From Bugula neritina (lineage: Eukaryota > Bryozoa > Gymnolaemata > Cheilostomatida > Bugulidae): a stretch of DNA of 64,000 bases. A program made the translations under genes and the position numbers. The notes beneath the pieces were generated by a model that made no database searches, was not told where the DNA came from, and saw only the letters and a list, made by a program, of their open reading frames with translations. Location: positions 4,747,733 through 4,811,732 of the forward strand of contig OZ037772.1 in NCBI GenBank assembly GCA_964035545.1, read 5' to 3'. This document shows, in pieces, positions 27,001 through 38,920 of this stretch. The number at the start of each line of letters is the position of its first letter. Position 1 is the first letter of the stretch.

Positions 27001-29150
27001 GTGTAGAATACAACTCAACTTCTTGCTGCTCTTGAACTTGTGATTCTGTCTTTCTGTTTGCCTCTTTGCTTGTGCAAGTTGTTGCATGATACCGCAGAAG
27101 GCGCAGATACTCTGTATAATTCTATTATCTATACACTGTTGACCCACTGCAGATGCTGTGTGTACTTCTATTGTCTATACACTGTTGACCCACTGCAGAT
27201 GCTGTGTATACTTCTATTGTCTATACACTGTTGATCTACTGCAGATACTGTGTATACTTCTATTGTCTATAAACTGTTGACCCACTGCATATACTCTGTA
27301 TACTTCTATTATCTATACACTGTTGATCTACTGCAGATGCTGTGTATACTTCTATTGTCTATACACTGTTGATCTACTGCAGATACTGTGTATACTTCTA
27401 TTGTCTATAAACTGTTGACCCACTGCATATACTCTGTATACTTCTATTGTCTATACACTGTTGATCTACTGCAGATGCTGTGTATACTTCTAATGTCTAT
27501 ACACTGTTGATCTACTGCAGATGCTGTGAATACTTCTATTGTCTATACACTGTTGACCCACTGCAGATGCTGTGTATACTTCTATTGTCTATACACTGTT
27601 GATCTACTGCAGATGCTGTGTATACTTCTATTGTCTATAAACTGTTGACCCACTGCAGATGCTGTGTATACTTCTATTGTCTATACACTGTTGATTTACT
27701 GCAGATGCTGTGTATACTTCTATTGTCTATACACTGTTGATCTACTGCAGATGCTGTGTGTACTTCTATTGTCTATACACTGTTGATCTACTGCAGATGC
27801 TGTGTATACTTCTATTGTCTATACACTGTTGATCTACTGCAGATGCTGTGTATACTTCTATTGTCTATACACTGTTGATCTACTGCAGATGCTGTGTATA
27901 GTTCTATTGTCTATAAACTGTTGACCCACTGCAGATGCTGTGTATACTTCTATTGTCTGTACACTGTTGGTCCATTGCAGATGCTGTGTATACTAGAGAA
28001 AGTAGTGGCCGAGTTGACCCAAGACTCCTCAGAAGATCAGAGACACTTGTGGATCCTCGACTGTGTTTACTGGATGGTTGAGTCATTCAGAGTCAGTCTG
28101 CTTGATGATTGGATCCAGAAACATGGCGGATGGGTATGTATGCTTTCTTTCCACAATTACAAAACTTCAGCATATGATTTACATGTATGTCCTTTTATCA
28201 CTTTCTTTCTTTTTAAATCGTTTATGGTATTCTTAAAACGCTCAACTAGCTCGGTCATTTCCCTAACCTGTTTATGGTTAATGAAACTAAATATTTGTTG
28301 CAGAGCCAACATATAGTGAGAATTTCCAAAAAATTAATTACCAAAAGTCACAATAACGTTTTCAAAGTAGTAAACACAATGCACAAAAAGTGGTAAATGT
28401 ACTATAGCTTGTACCCTAAGAAGTAGAATTTAAAGTAAACCGGTTAATTTTCTTAAAGTTCATTCATTTTTTTTAGATTGATAAATTGCGTGGTTCTTAG
28501 GCTATCTATTGAACACATTTAGGTTTTTCCAACATTGCTAATGACACCTAAGTATCTCACAGAATGCTGATCTCAGAAGCTTTGATTACAAATATCAAAT
28601 TATTGAAATCTTCATATAAAACACATTTATTAATCAGTCATGAGTGTCAAAAAGGTACATGTCAAGGCATCTTATAGATGAAACTAACATAGGTTTATAG
28701 TCGCCACCTCTGTGAGAACCCTGAAGAAGAGTTTTTTAAAACAGACTAAGGACTTATTCATATGTGACACGAGAACAATTATGATCGGATGCTTTTTTTC
28801 ACATTACTGATAGCTTTGTCAGGGTTTGAACCCATGACTTCATGTTCACAAAGCAAACACTTTAACCCGTAAACCACGGCATCTTATAGATAAACATAGC
28901 TTTAATTACATATTCATGTAGCTTAAAATTAAGTTGTCAAACAATATTTATTATGTACCATCTCTCATTAAAAAAGAAATTTTGCGATACTTTTTGTTTA
29001 ATTGTTGAAGAATTAACTAAAAGTTTTATTTTTTGTTTTTAGGAGTCTATTGCTGTGCAAAAGACTATCCATGAGCCGCACGTAGGAGATGGAGAGACTA
29101 AAGAGCTCAATAGTTTGATAACTGAAGTATGGGAAGACATTGAGCTCTAA
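24017..29150 (+). CDS. BCL-2-like gene 2, 6 exons, ~215 aa
   Basis: Plus-strand exons: 24017-24041 (tentative), 24563-24629, 25063-25190, 26830-26996, 27981-28133, 29043-29150. Phases 1,2,1,0,0 match gene 1 exactly. A BH4-like helix ends exon 2 (STKQVIYSFVSL). The BH3 position at the exon 3/4 junction has no LxxxGD, only FADYQ then KFEKLEQ. The BH1 position is CSKVCGGWKGPFL then MLCILEKVV. BH2 is strong: LLDDWIQKHGGW, with the intron right after the Trp. The last exon gives 35 charged residues ending EVWEDIEL, with no transmembrane tail. Total length is normal for a BCL-2 protein. The 3' splice site of exon 5 is the parent of a 46-bp minisatellite. Transcription converges with gene 3. Family membership is solid from BH2, length and intron phases; exon 1 (eight residues) is uncertain. 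Confidence 0.78.
25200..25720. repeat. TAATTGTAATTACA-type low-complexity repeat
   Basis: Inside intron 3 of gene 2. Irregular repeats of GTAATTGTAATT and TAATTACAT occur on both strands, in two blocks (25.2-25.4 and 25.56-25.72 kb) separated by unrelated sequence. Confidence 0.6.
27113..27980 (+). repeat. 46-bp minisatellite made of 3' splice-site copies
   Basis: About 19 tandem units of 46 bp in intron 4 of gene 2. Each unit contains CTACTGCAGATGCTGTGTAT or a close variant. The true exon 5 boundary, TTGCAG then ATGCTGTGTATACT at 27980/27981, is the last member of the series, so the array arose by amplification of the acceptor plus about 14 exon bases. There are no unique spacers, so this is not a CRISPR-like array. 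Confidence 0.95.
28800..28885 (-). repeat. tRNA-derived SINE copy
   Basis: In intron 5 of gene 2. The minus strand has GTGGTTTACGGGTTAAAG and CATGGGTTCAAACCCTG, the A- and B-box regions of this SINE family. Confidence 0.55.
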
Positions 29151-29959
29151 GCAGCCAGATGTCTCCAACTTGATATCTACAGTGTGTGACAAACTTGCAA
29201 CATTTAAAAAAGTTATACCAATCGAATGTTGAATGCTCTTCAGAGAAATACAATTCTCATTAGTTTACATTGAATTTTTTTGTGAAAATTGTGCAAAAAA
29301 TAAGTTTTTTGAAAAAGAAATAAATGATGCACATTAGTAAATACATTAATTATTGCATGTCTCAACGATGAGTGGTTTGTTTGTAATAGAGTTGTAGCTC
29401 TTCTACTGTCAAGCATTGCAGACTGTGGTTTATAATTAAAGTCTTAGTTTTATATTGTTCTTATGCTTGAGACGTACTTCGAATTGTTGCATGTGATAGT
29501 GATTGGCACATGTAATTAGCCATCTCCTATTGTAATTAGTTCAGTGGTTAAACATGAGTTGATCATGCTTATCTCTCTTGACACTTTGAAAAGTGTTTTA
29601 ATTTAAATATGATCAATTTTCTTTCAAGTGCCAGGTTATGATTTTAAGGAAAGCTAAATAAAGAAAGTTATTTTTATTGAAAGTTATTCAACCAGGCTCA
29701 AAATGAAACCCTTTGTAAACTCAATTAGATGACAGCTGCGAAAGTAAACGCTTTCTGAATTGATATACCGTTTTCCCAGCTCATACAAACTTTCTATTAA
29801 TATGGATCTTTTATTTATTATTGTGATGTTGCCTTATGCAGGTTTAAGCTTTTTATGCTCCCTAGCAGAATAATATATAATAATTATTAATAAAAGCATC
29901 ACTGATATAGATCAAGTCTGCATTCTAAGTAGTGTGAGGGAAAAGACTATGAAGCTGTT

Positions 29960-32900
29960 TCACAGGTCAGCTCGGCATAATCTTGCTGCCATTGATTTCA
30001 GCATTTCTCCAGATGATGTCAGGATAGCATTGGGCTCACCATTGATCTCTTGTATGGGTAAATCTGTATTGCCATCTGACTCATGGGCAGATCTCCTGTG
30101 TTTCACCAAGTACTCCTGTATCGGATACATAACTATATCCTCTCGTAGGATTAAACAAAGGAAGATACTTACTTCATAAGCACACTTTGCCTTTGCGTAG
30201 GCCTAAGCATAAAATGTCAGCCATTTTTAATGTGTCAGGGCAAAAGTTATCAAAGTCCGCTATTGGGTAAAATCTATGACACCTCATTCGACATTTATAT
30301 CCAATAAGTTGATGCAAACATCTCCCTGTTGAATAGGGGAGCAGCAGAACTTTTTTTAGTCAAACAGTGCTTGATCCTGATGTACCGTACAATGTCGTAC
30401 AGGAAGTTAGAACTATATAAAAAATAGCTCACATTTGCTGTTATAGCTTACGTTATGGCAAAGTGTGTCTAGGGGATCAGATTGCTGCATATCTGAGCTC
30501 ATAGTGTAATCATCACAAGAAAGCAATAAAATATATATTTCATTTATTATGCAACACGCATAGTTGATTTTTACAATACATATAATTCATAACATCTAGT
30601 ATGTATAAATGGATATTTTATATGCGTCAAGTATCATATCTAGTGTGTTACTCTGTAATGTTTATAGGATGTAACTTATAATTTTCAGTAAGTCCATCTG
30701 TAATAAAATTTGTGTAGCAGTAGTTTAATTATGCCAAAACATGTCATCCTATACAAAATTTCAGCTTATCAAATTATTTCTTTTTGTTAAAGAAAATATT
30801 TTGTGGTTTTGCTACACAGCACTGCAATAGCATTTTTTTTGCTACATTTGCTGGGCGTCACTTACACATGCAAAAAATCAATTGAATTAAATGTTCAATA
30901 AAAATTTTGAAATGGTACAAGATTGAGTCACACATATAAACATATTGCTTACCGCAAAAAAAAAAACTTTTATTTCAACATGTTCTCAAATAACAAGAAT
31001 TTTATTCGAATGGTGGATAGAGTGGTAAAAATACACATCTATCTATATGCAGAGCAACTCTCAGCATACATAAAAACAAATTCCGAGATAACTTTCTATA
31101 GACATACGCTATGCTAGAAACTATTCCTAAGTTCATAAATATGTAGCTGTGATATTTTTTTAAACATACCCATCCGCCATGTTGCTGTAGCCATAAGTCT
31201 AAATTCTTGACTCTGAAATACTCGGTGCACCATTCAACCAGCTCAGCTATTCTGCCCATGTAGCCAAACTCAAAGGCGCTGTGGCACAACACATGGGTGT
31301 ATATTACAGTCTAAAATACATGATGGTAATATAGCATAACATTACAGCATAAAATGATGGTAATATAGCATAAACCATCTTCTTCAATAATGTAATATAT
31401 CAAACTGTTCTGTAAATTGACACTCTATAGAAATGACATTTGATAAAAAATATTATTAATAAACACAATAGACTATATGTGTTTTAATATTCTAAGCATA
31501 TCTGCATATTTTAGATTGTATATTCTTCTGCATATATTGTATGAGTTTACCTTGCTTTGCATATTATATTGTATTCGACATAATGATGTGTGAACAATAA
31601 ACCATAATCATTATACACGTATATATAGGTGTTGGTAGCCTTTGAAAATCTTCCAAAATAATTGAATTTCACTGTTTATAAATACCTCTTCATTGCAGTT
31701 CTTTTGTAAGCAATAATATTTAAAAGACCGCCATATGAAATTATTTTAATTTTAATATAGAGTTGACTCCTAATACTGTATTTCTTTTACATGGATAGTT
31801 ACTCTGAGGTCATATCCTTGCAGAACAAAATGGCAATGATGTAAAAAAGTTTATCTGCTAAAATACATCATATACTAGTCTACTATAAGTAGTTATTTGA
31901 TGACTATAGATGTGCTCACTGTTTATTTAACAATATGAAAAGCAAAAACTATGTATGTATCCAAATAGGAATTGGGTTTGTATTATTGCATAACTACAAA
32001 GTATGTTAAATAACATATATACTGACAGGAGTTTTGATTCTTCCTTTGCAGTGTTATAACCAGCATTTGTCGATTTAGCTTATTTATTTATAACAACACC
32101 TTGCAGCCTAATTGATTGAAGTATGAAAAACACTCCACAATGACAACTATTGCTAAGCGCATATACTTACAAGGTGTTCATCTAAAATGTATTACTGCAA
32201 GCTAGAAGTACTAACTATTAGAATCTTGCCCCATGTTATGCAGCCTCCACAGAACAATTTGTCCAAAGGTATTTTGTAGAGTTTCCATGCTTGCTGAGCG
32301 GGCAGAGAGGGAGGTATTGTGCTCGTCATATGAGAGAATCTATTTCCCACCAGGAGGTCATCTCCCACTAAGCTTATTTCTGAATAATTTAGTCACAAAC
32401 ATAATTATAATGATCATCCAGTGACAAGTGCTATCTCCTTTTCTCATACTGCATAAACTGGTCTAATTTAGGGTAATTTGACACAAATTTTTGAACCTAA
32501 ATTATATAATATTATCATTTGCAAGCAAAATGAGCTATTTTAAAATCTGTCATTTGAGTTAAAAAAATGTTCTAAAAAAAAACTTCTGCTTGCCTGTTCA
32601 TGCTCGTATAATTAACGGTACCAATACCTTTGCTAGTGAGTATTTTGCACAATGCTTGTGTGGTTTGACCAGGGCAAACATTTAAACGCTCACTGACAGC
32701 TTTCCCAATGACATTGAAACATTCTCCACCAAGCAAGGCAGCCTTTAGTAACCTGCGCAATCAGTGTTCAGTTTATTACAGTTACATTCATATTTTGATT
32801 ATCATATGAAAAACGCACATGTGAGAAGTCTTTATTAATATAAGGTACTGTTCAAGTGAGCTGAAGAAATCTTCAATGTACGTGGCAAAGGAGCAATTAT

Positions 32901-33414
32901 CAATAAATGTCTCTCCAAAAATCACTAATTTGACCTTTACTGAGATTCAAACCACTGACCTATAGCTTGTGTTTACTAAGCCAGTGCTCTCAACTGCCTA
33001 CCACAGTTACTCGTTTGAAATGTATATCCCAACGGTATGTATCATAGATTGAATAATTGTTTGAAAAAAAAACAAACTTCTGATTGAATAAGTGGTTTAT
33101 GTGCATTTATTTATTATGCTTTAAACCAAATTAAGAGCAAAATAGTTGAGATACAAATACAAACAGCAATAAAGAATAAGAAGCGGGTTTTTGCATTGAG
33201 ACGTCACAGAACTATAGACTACGTTGAAATTCTCAGTTATTTTTCTATGACTTACAATGTAGCTGTAAGACTTTCTTTAAAATTTCACATATTGATGGGC
33301 CATGGGTCAAGACCAACAATAAGAAATAATATTTATGAAATTGCTACTAAGCATGTAACACCTTTGAAACAAGAACGAAGTGATACCTTTGCTGAACAAA
33401 ATGCATAGCAACAT
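29960..33414 (-). CDS. BCL-2-like gene 3 (BOK-like BH1), 5 exons, ~216 aa
   Basis: Minus-strand exons: 33414-33362 (tentative), 32752-32628, 32367-32216, 31310-31170, 30139-29960 (TGA). Phases 2,1,0,0 as in the other three genes. This is the most canonical member. BH3 forms across a junction (ILTSK then VGDDLL, with GDD but Thr where the Leu is expected). BH1 is LFCGGCITWGKILI, whose ITWGK resembles vertebrate BOK as I recall it. BH2 is LDLWLQQHGGW, the intron falls after the Trp, and the next exon opens DIVMYPIQEYL much as BCL-2 continues. The C terminus (SMAARLCRADL) is hydrophilic, with no clear anchor. The frame also stays open past the exon 4 donor for 56 codons to a stop overlapping AATAAA, a possible short isoform. 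A BOK/BAK-like pore-forming role is inference. Exon 1 (BH4 position, ITSFLFQ) is the weakest part. Confidence 0.8.
32920..33012 (-). repeat. tRNA-derived SINE copy
   Basis: In intron 1 of gene 3. The minus strand has ACTGTGGTAGGCAGTTGAG and GTGGTTTGAATCTCAG, a diverged copy of the same SINE family. Confidence 0.45.
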
Positions 33415-35161
33415 TCCTAGTTGTCACGCTCTGCGGCGGCCCTTGAGGTTCCCGTCCCATACTACACTAATCATCCACCAGCAATACTCTCAACTCTTTA
33501 GGCTATTTATTTAGGCAAGGCTTTATTTCAACATTCATGCATCGGAATTGCTGACTTATTCTAAGATATCTGGTGTTTTGAACTAAATTTATTTTTCATG
33601 AAATTGTTGTTTGATAGATGTTAATGAATGCTTCAAATTTTTGTAATAAGAAATCTTTATGGCTTCACATAACGATAGAGCTGAATGTAACAAAAAATTA
33701 ATGTAAAGCTGTGTATAGAATTATTATGTGCATAAAATGAATGAGAATTTTTTTTGGTCGTTTGGCAAAGGATCTACTTTTCATGAACCTATAAATCAAA
33801 ATTTTCACTTTTAGCTTTAACATTTCTTTGCTGTAGATCAGCTGCTGTAAGACTGTATATAAAACTGCTATATATTTGCCTTAGGTAAACGACAAGTGTT
33901 TCTAGGGAGCAGTCGTGGTTTAGAAATTGGAGAGATTGGTTGTTGAACTCTAGTTCATGGGTGGTAGTCTTGGCTGTTTGCCAATATTTTACTAAAGTTA
34001 TACTGTTAGCTTTTGCAGTTTGTTCTGCTATTTTTTTGCTATTTGCTATTTTTTTGCTGGTACAAAAATCTCTTTAATTTATGTTATGGTTGTTAGTAGT
34101 TTCACTTGGCAGGAAAGAGTTCAAAGAAGCTTATATATTTGTAAGTGCCATTATAATTTCGGAGCTTTTTATTTAAAAGTTATAACTTACGTATATGTTT
34201 TTGTACAACATGTAACTATTCCTTATATAAAGTACATGACAAGGAATGAGCAATAAATCAAGAGATTAAGGATCTTTTTTCATAATTGTTGCTATTCAAA
34301 CAAATAAAACCATTCCTGGCACAATGAGTTACATTCCTAAAAAAGGCTATTGGTGGTTTTAGGAAGAGTATCCAAGCAGTCAAAACTGCTACTTATATAC
34401 AAGTCTCCAGTCTCCACATACAAATAAGTTCCCAGCTGACTTTAAAAAACTTCAAAAACTTTCTGTCTCCGGTTTCTCAAAGTGACTAATTACTTGTTTA
34501 AATACTATTTGATATTTTTTTCTTTGGTCATAAAGATGAGACAACTGAGGTAGAACTTGGAGTATAATAGATTAATTTATGTGAACAGAAAATTTGTCTT
34601 ATAGCTTATGCTATTATAACACTAATACTCTGACATCGATATTTATGGAAATTATGGTTTTGTTTCTGTTACTATGAAAAACACTCTTGCTAAAAAAATC
34701 ACCAGATGATATTATAAAGATGAAGCTAAAATAGTTAGTCGTATTGCAGCATTTAATTATATTATTTTAGAAAAAAATTTAGAGAAAGCGTTTTGCTATT
34801 TACAAAGCAACATCTAAAATATAATGCCTGTAACAAAATGTTGTCATTGCTTTCTAAGTGGAAAGATTCTTCTATATGAGTGACCAAGTTACATAAAAAG
34901 CAAAATGCTGAAGTATAAACTGTTTTTTTGCTTTATAGTAATTTACAAGAAAAAAATGGAAAGTAGACAAAATGCAGAATATGCAATTTGTTCATCTTGT
35001 GTTAGTGTATATCTACCATTTCACAGGTTGCGAGAAAAAGATGTTTTTGTTTGTTTTTTCAACACAAAAGTTTGAGTTAAATTTTCTTATGAAAACAATA
35101 AAAATTGCATCACCGCTATTTGAGGAAGCCATTTATATTATTATTGGAATAGCTTAGCAAA
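33415..35161. other. Intergenic region between divergent genes 3 and 4
   Basis: About 1.75 kb between proposed start codons. A tRNA-like SINE fragment is possible near 33.91-33.98 kb. A short plus-strand segment bounded by splice-like signals (TTGGCAG at about 34.11 kb, GTAAGT at about 34.14 kb) could be a non-coding 5' exon of gene 4. Nothing else recognised. Confidence 0.35.
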
Positions 35162-38100
35162 ATGGCCGATCCCTCCAATGAGCCAGATCTTCGTGAAGTA
35201 GTTGTAAAGTTCATGCTTATAAGGTGAGATACAGTTTCTTTTAAATGACATCAAGGACCTTGACCTCTAAATGAGACAGCTTTTTTGGCAGCCATTTCTT
35301 TATGTTGCCTAAAATGAATGACCTTTTGATTCATGCTTAAAAATGTTATCCAAAATAATACTAATTTTTATGTTTATCTCTGTTATTGGTTTGGCACACA
35401 TGGATTTCAGATAATATATTATAAATAAATGTAGCCTTAGCCCCTGATCTGTTTGTAGTGTAGAAGAAGCAGGATATTGTGTGGATAAATACCCTCACCT
35501 TCAAAGTATCCAGAAAACTTTACGGAAAAATAATGCTGAATATTATGCTAGGATAGTAGTCACCTGCCGTGAGTAGTCATATATACTTTTGGCTTCAACT
35601 CTGTTAACACTACTTCAGATGATATTCAGTATATTGCACACTGGTTTAGTATATTATACACATTATTTAGTATGGGTAACGGGGGGGGGGGGGGAGGGGG
35701 GCACAACGGTCATAGGAGAACAAAAAGCCAGCCAAATTGTGAAAGAACTTATTGACTTAGAGTTATGATTTTTTTTCATAAATAGTTATTGACATAATTA
35801 TTCAGCAATTGCAGTTTCAACACTTGCGAAACATATGTGTTGAAAAGGCAAGTGAAAAACTGTTTTTACTTACTTTTTGTAAATTTTTTTATAAGATGTC
35901 GTTAAAGCTTTATAACTTTTTACCATCAAAGGCAACAGGCCTAGATTTTACTGATATTGTTGCCATTGTTTGTCTTTACACTGCCTAACTAGTATAACAG
36001 CAAACTTCAAAATAAGTTTTCTTTGAGGCACATTTATTTTCAATTTAGCCATCCAGGGCACAATTGGACACCTGATTATTGCACTCTGATCACTGTTATT
36101 AGTTTGTTGGCCCAAAAAGTTAGTTGAAATGTTACTAAAATCTATAGATATAGCCACTTCTGACCTTTTTGTAAAATATCAAAGACATCATGGTAAGACT
36201 ACAAAACTACAAGGTGAAGCTCTCCTAATATATACATCTGGCGAGGTTAAAGCTTTGCCATTTTATACATAATACAAAGCACTATGCTGTTGCTACTAGT
36301 AGATAGTCATAATATTCATTATACATTATATCACTGAGGGAATGTACATGTATTTGACTAAAATAAATTGTGATTTGCCCCAGCCACAAACCGAAGCCAT
36401 GTATTTAGCTACAGTTCATAGAAAAAAAGTCCACTCAGAATTTTGTAGTACATGTTACTTAAGTTTTTCTTTCTGATAAAAGTTCCTCTGAAGTGTAAAT
36501 AAAAAACATTTTTAGTTCTAAACCATGACGGTAATGGCACTGTAAAAACGAGTGATTTTCGATTGATTTTGCTTTTTTCTGCTATCCGTGGTGGCACAAA
36601 CTGTACAGCTGAAACATGAATTTTGCTGTAGATCTGAAAGAATATTTATATTTATTTGTAATATTTAAGAAATAAAAATCAGATGCAACGAAATCCGCAA
36701 AGTTTCAATATATTTGTTGTGTCTCACCCAATGGCCCATTGTACTCCGATACTGGGGCACAATGGGCCGATTTTCTCGTCCTAAACATTTCATTATTCTA
36801 AAAGTTATGAGAAAGATAGAAACATCAAACTAATACTTGTAATAGACAACAGATACAACATTAAGACTACAGATTTTTGAACTAGTAACTTGAAAAACAC
36901 ACGAATGAGAGCAAAGAATGCAAAGTTCGGCCCGTTGTGCCCTTGTAACCCCTATATTATAGGCTTTTTTCTAACATATTATACATGCGGTGTTATATAT
37001 TTGTTTGGTATATATTATGCATATCAAAAATTATTTTTCACGCATGTATTTACTATTATAATTATTATGAACAATGGTGTCTTCACAGGATTATACACAA
37101 TATTTCATACAAAATTTTTAGTATGCTATACATATACACAATACTCACTGTATGCTACATATATAAATGTTATGTATTTTAAAACGCATTTCTATTATGG
37201 TAAAGTTGAAAATTTGTTTTCATGCTTGTCAAAAGCAAAACAGCCTATCTCATCAGATATCTATTCATCTACTACTATAATGTACTACTATACTATATGG
37301 TTTACTACAAATAGAAAAACATGGAAAATAAACAAGAGCACATATGTTTTTCTATGGCTATTGTGTTACAGAATATTACCAACTAAATAATATAATATAA
37401 CAATTATTTGTAAATAATTAGTACTTATATCAAAAGCTCCGACATACATATAAGTTATGTGATCTGTGTAGTGGCTCAAAAATCTGATGCTCTTATACAG
37501 ATGAATTTCCTCAAACTTTTGGCAGACAAGGAGCGTGTATTTATTTATTAAAAGAGTTGCTTTCACATCATTATAGTTTGATACTTTTTCATTTCACCAC
37601 CAGGAACTCAGTTGTCATGCAACCCCAGCATGATGGAGCTGATGCAGAGGGAGTCTCAGAACATTCCTCCTGATATGGACAGACAGAAAGCAGAGAATCT
37701 CTACATATCATTGCTGGATGTTATTTTGAAGAGCGGAGAGCACAGCTACAGTCGTCTTGTCAGAGTAAATACAATGAACTTGTAACATATATATAATCAT
37801 AAAAGTTGGAGCTGTAGTCTATGGGCTAGAGCATTTGCTTAGTGAACGCAAAGCTTTGAGTTCAAACCCCAGTAAAAGCTATTATACTGGTGTTTGAAGG
37901 AGCATATGGTAATAGTTACTCCTTTGCCTTTTCTGAATAAGTACTTAGCCAATTTGAATAAAAAAACCTCTCCATAAAAGGTTTCTCACTTGAATGATGA
38001 CTATAAACTGGCGTGAGTTTTGTCAGAGTAAATACAATAAACTTATAAACCTATATATAGTCATAAGAATAGGAGCTGTGGTCTATGGGCTAAAGCATTT

Positions 38101-38878
38101 GCTTAATGAGCTCAAGGTTTCTGAGTTCAAACCCCAGTAAAGGCTATTAATACATTTAGGAAAAGCATCTGGTAATAATTGCTCCTGTGCCTTTTCTGAA
38201 AAAGTATTTAGCCTAATTTAATATGAAGATTTTCTCCATCAGGAGTTTCTCACGCGTATGGTGATTATGAACTTGTGTGTGTTTTTATAGACATCAGAAA
38301 AGAACCACTATGTGTGGATTTCGAAATTACATGAATTGTGCCAACAAATATTGCAGTAATGTTGTACTCAGCTGACACTATTTATATTTCAACTCTTTCA
38401 ATTCCAGTTTTTACCTTTATAACTTGCATTGTCTTGAGAACAACAATTGAGATTCCAACTTGAAACAGTTTTTAGGTCGATAAGATATGAGACTTAGAAC
38501 ACAATGATTCTTTATGTTATTATCTACTTATATACATCATGATGTAGTGCAAACCATTAAAATAATCCTATAATAGAAGAGAATCAATAAAAATTTGAAG
38601 ATGTTTATGCGTTTTTAATAAAGCAGTGACTTTGCAGGTACTTGTTACAACAGCCAATTTAGCCTGTGAAGCAGTAAAAGCTAACAAGTCAGAGAGGGTA
38701 GTAGATCTTATTTCTTGGTGTCTGGTGTTACTTAAGAACTCAGGATATGCAGAGTGGCATGCTAAAGATTGTAATGGCTGGGTAAGTTTTTGGCATGTTG
38801 CCTAATTCAACTTTGAAAAATACATGTATAATTGAAAAGAGCAGGTATAAGGCAATATAAGTATTTTATAAACACACA

Positions 38879-38920
<42 letters not shown>

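Noticed and set aside
27113-27980. CRISPR-like array
   Set aside because: Units are contiguous 46-bp copies with no unique spacers in a eukaryotic intron. They derive from the adjacent splice acceptor.
29934-30179. Plus-strand open frame of 81 codons
   Set aside because: It is antisense to the terminal exon of BCL-2-like gene 3, which fits by phase and by the sequence following BH2.
33196-33408. Plus-strand open frame of 70 codons between genes 3 and 4
   Set aside because: No recognisable similarity. The opposite strand gives a better-fitting short first exon of gene 3, though that too is tentative.
37809-37880. Functional tRNA gene
   Set aside because: A- and B-box-like words are present, but stems do not pair convincingly and similar diverged copies recur, so a tRNA-derived SINE is the better reading.
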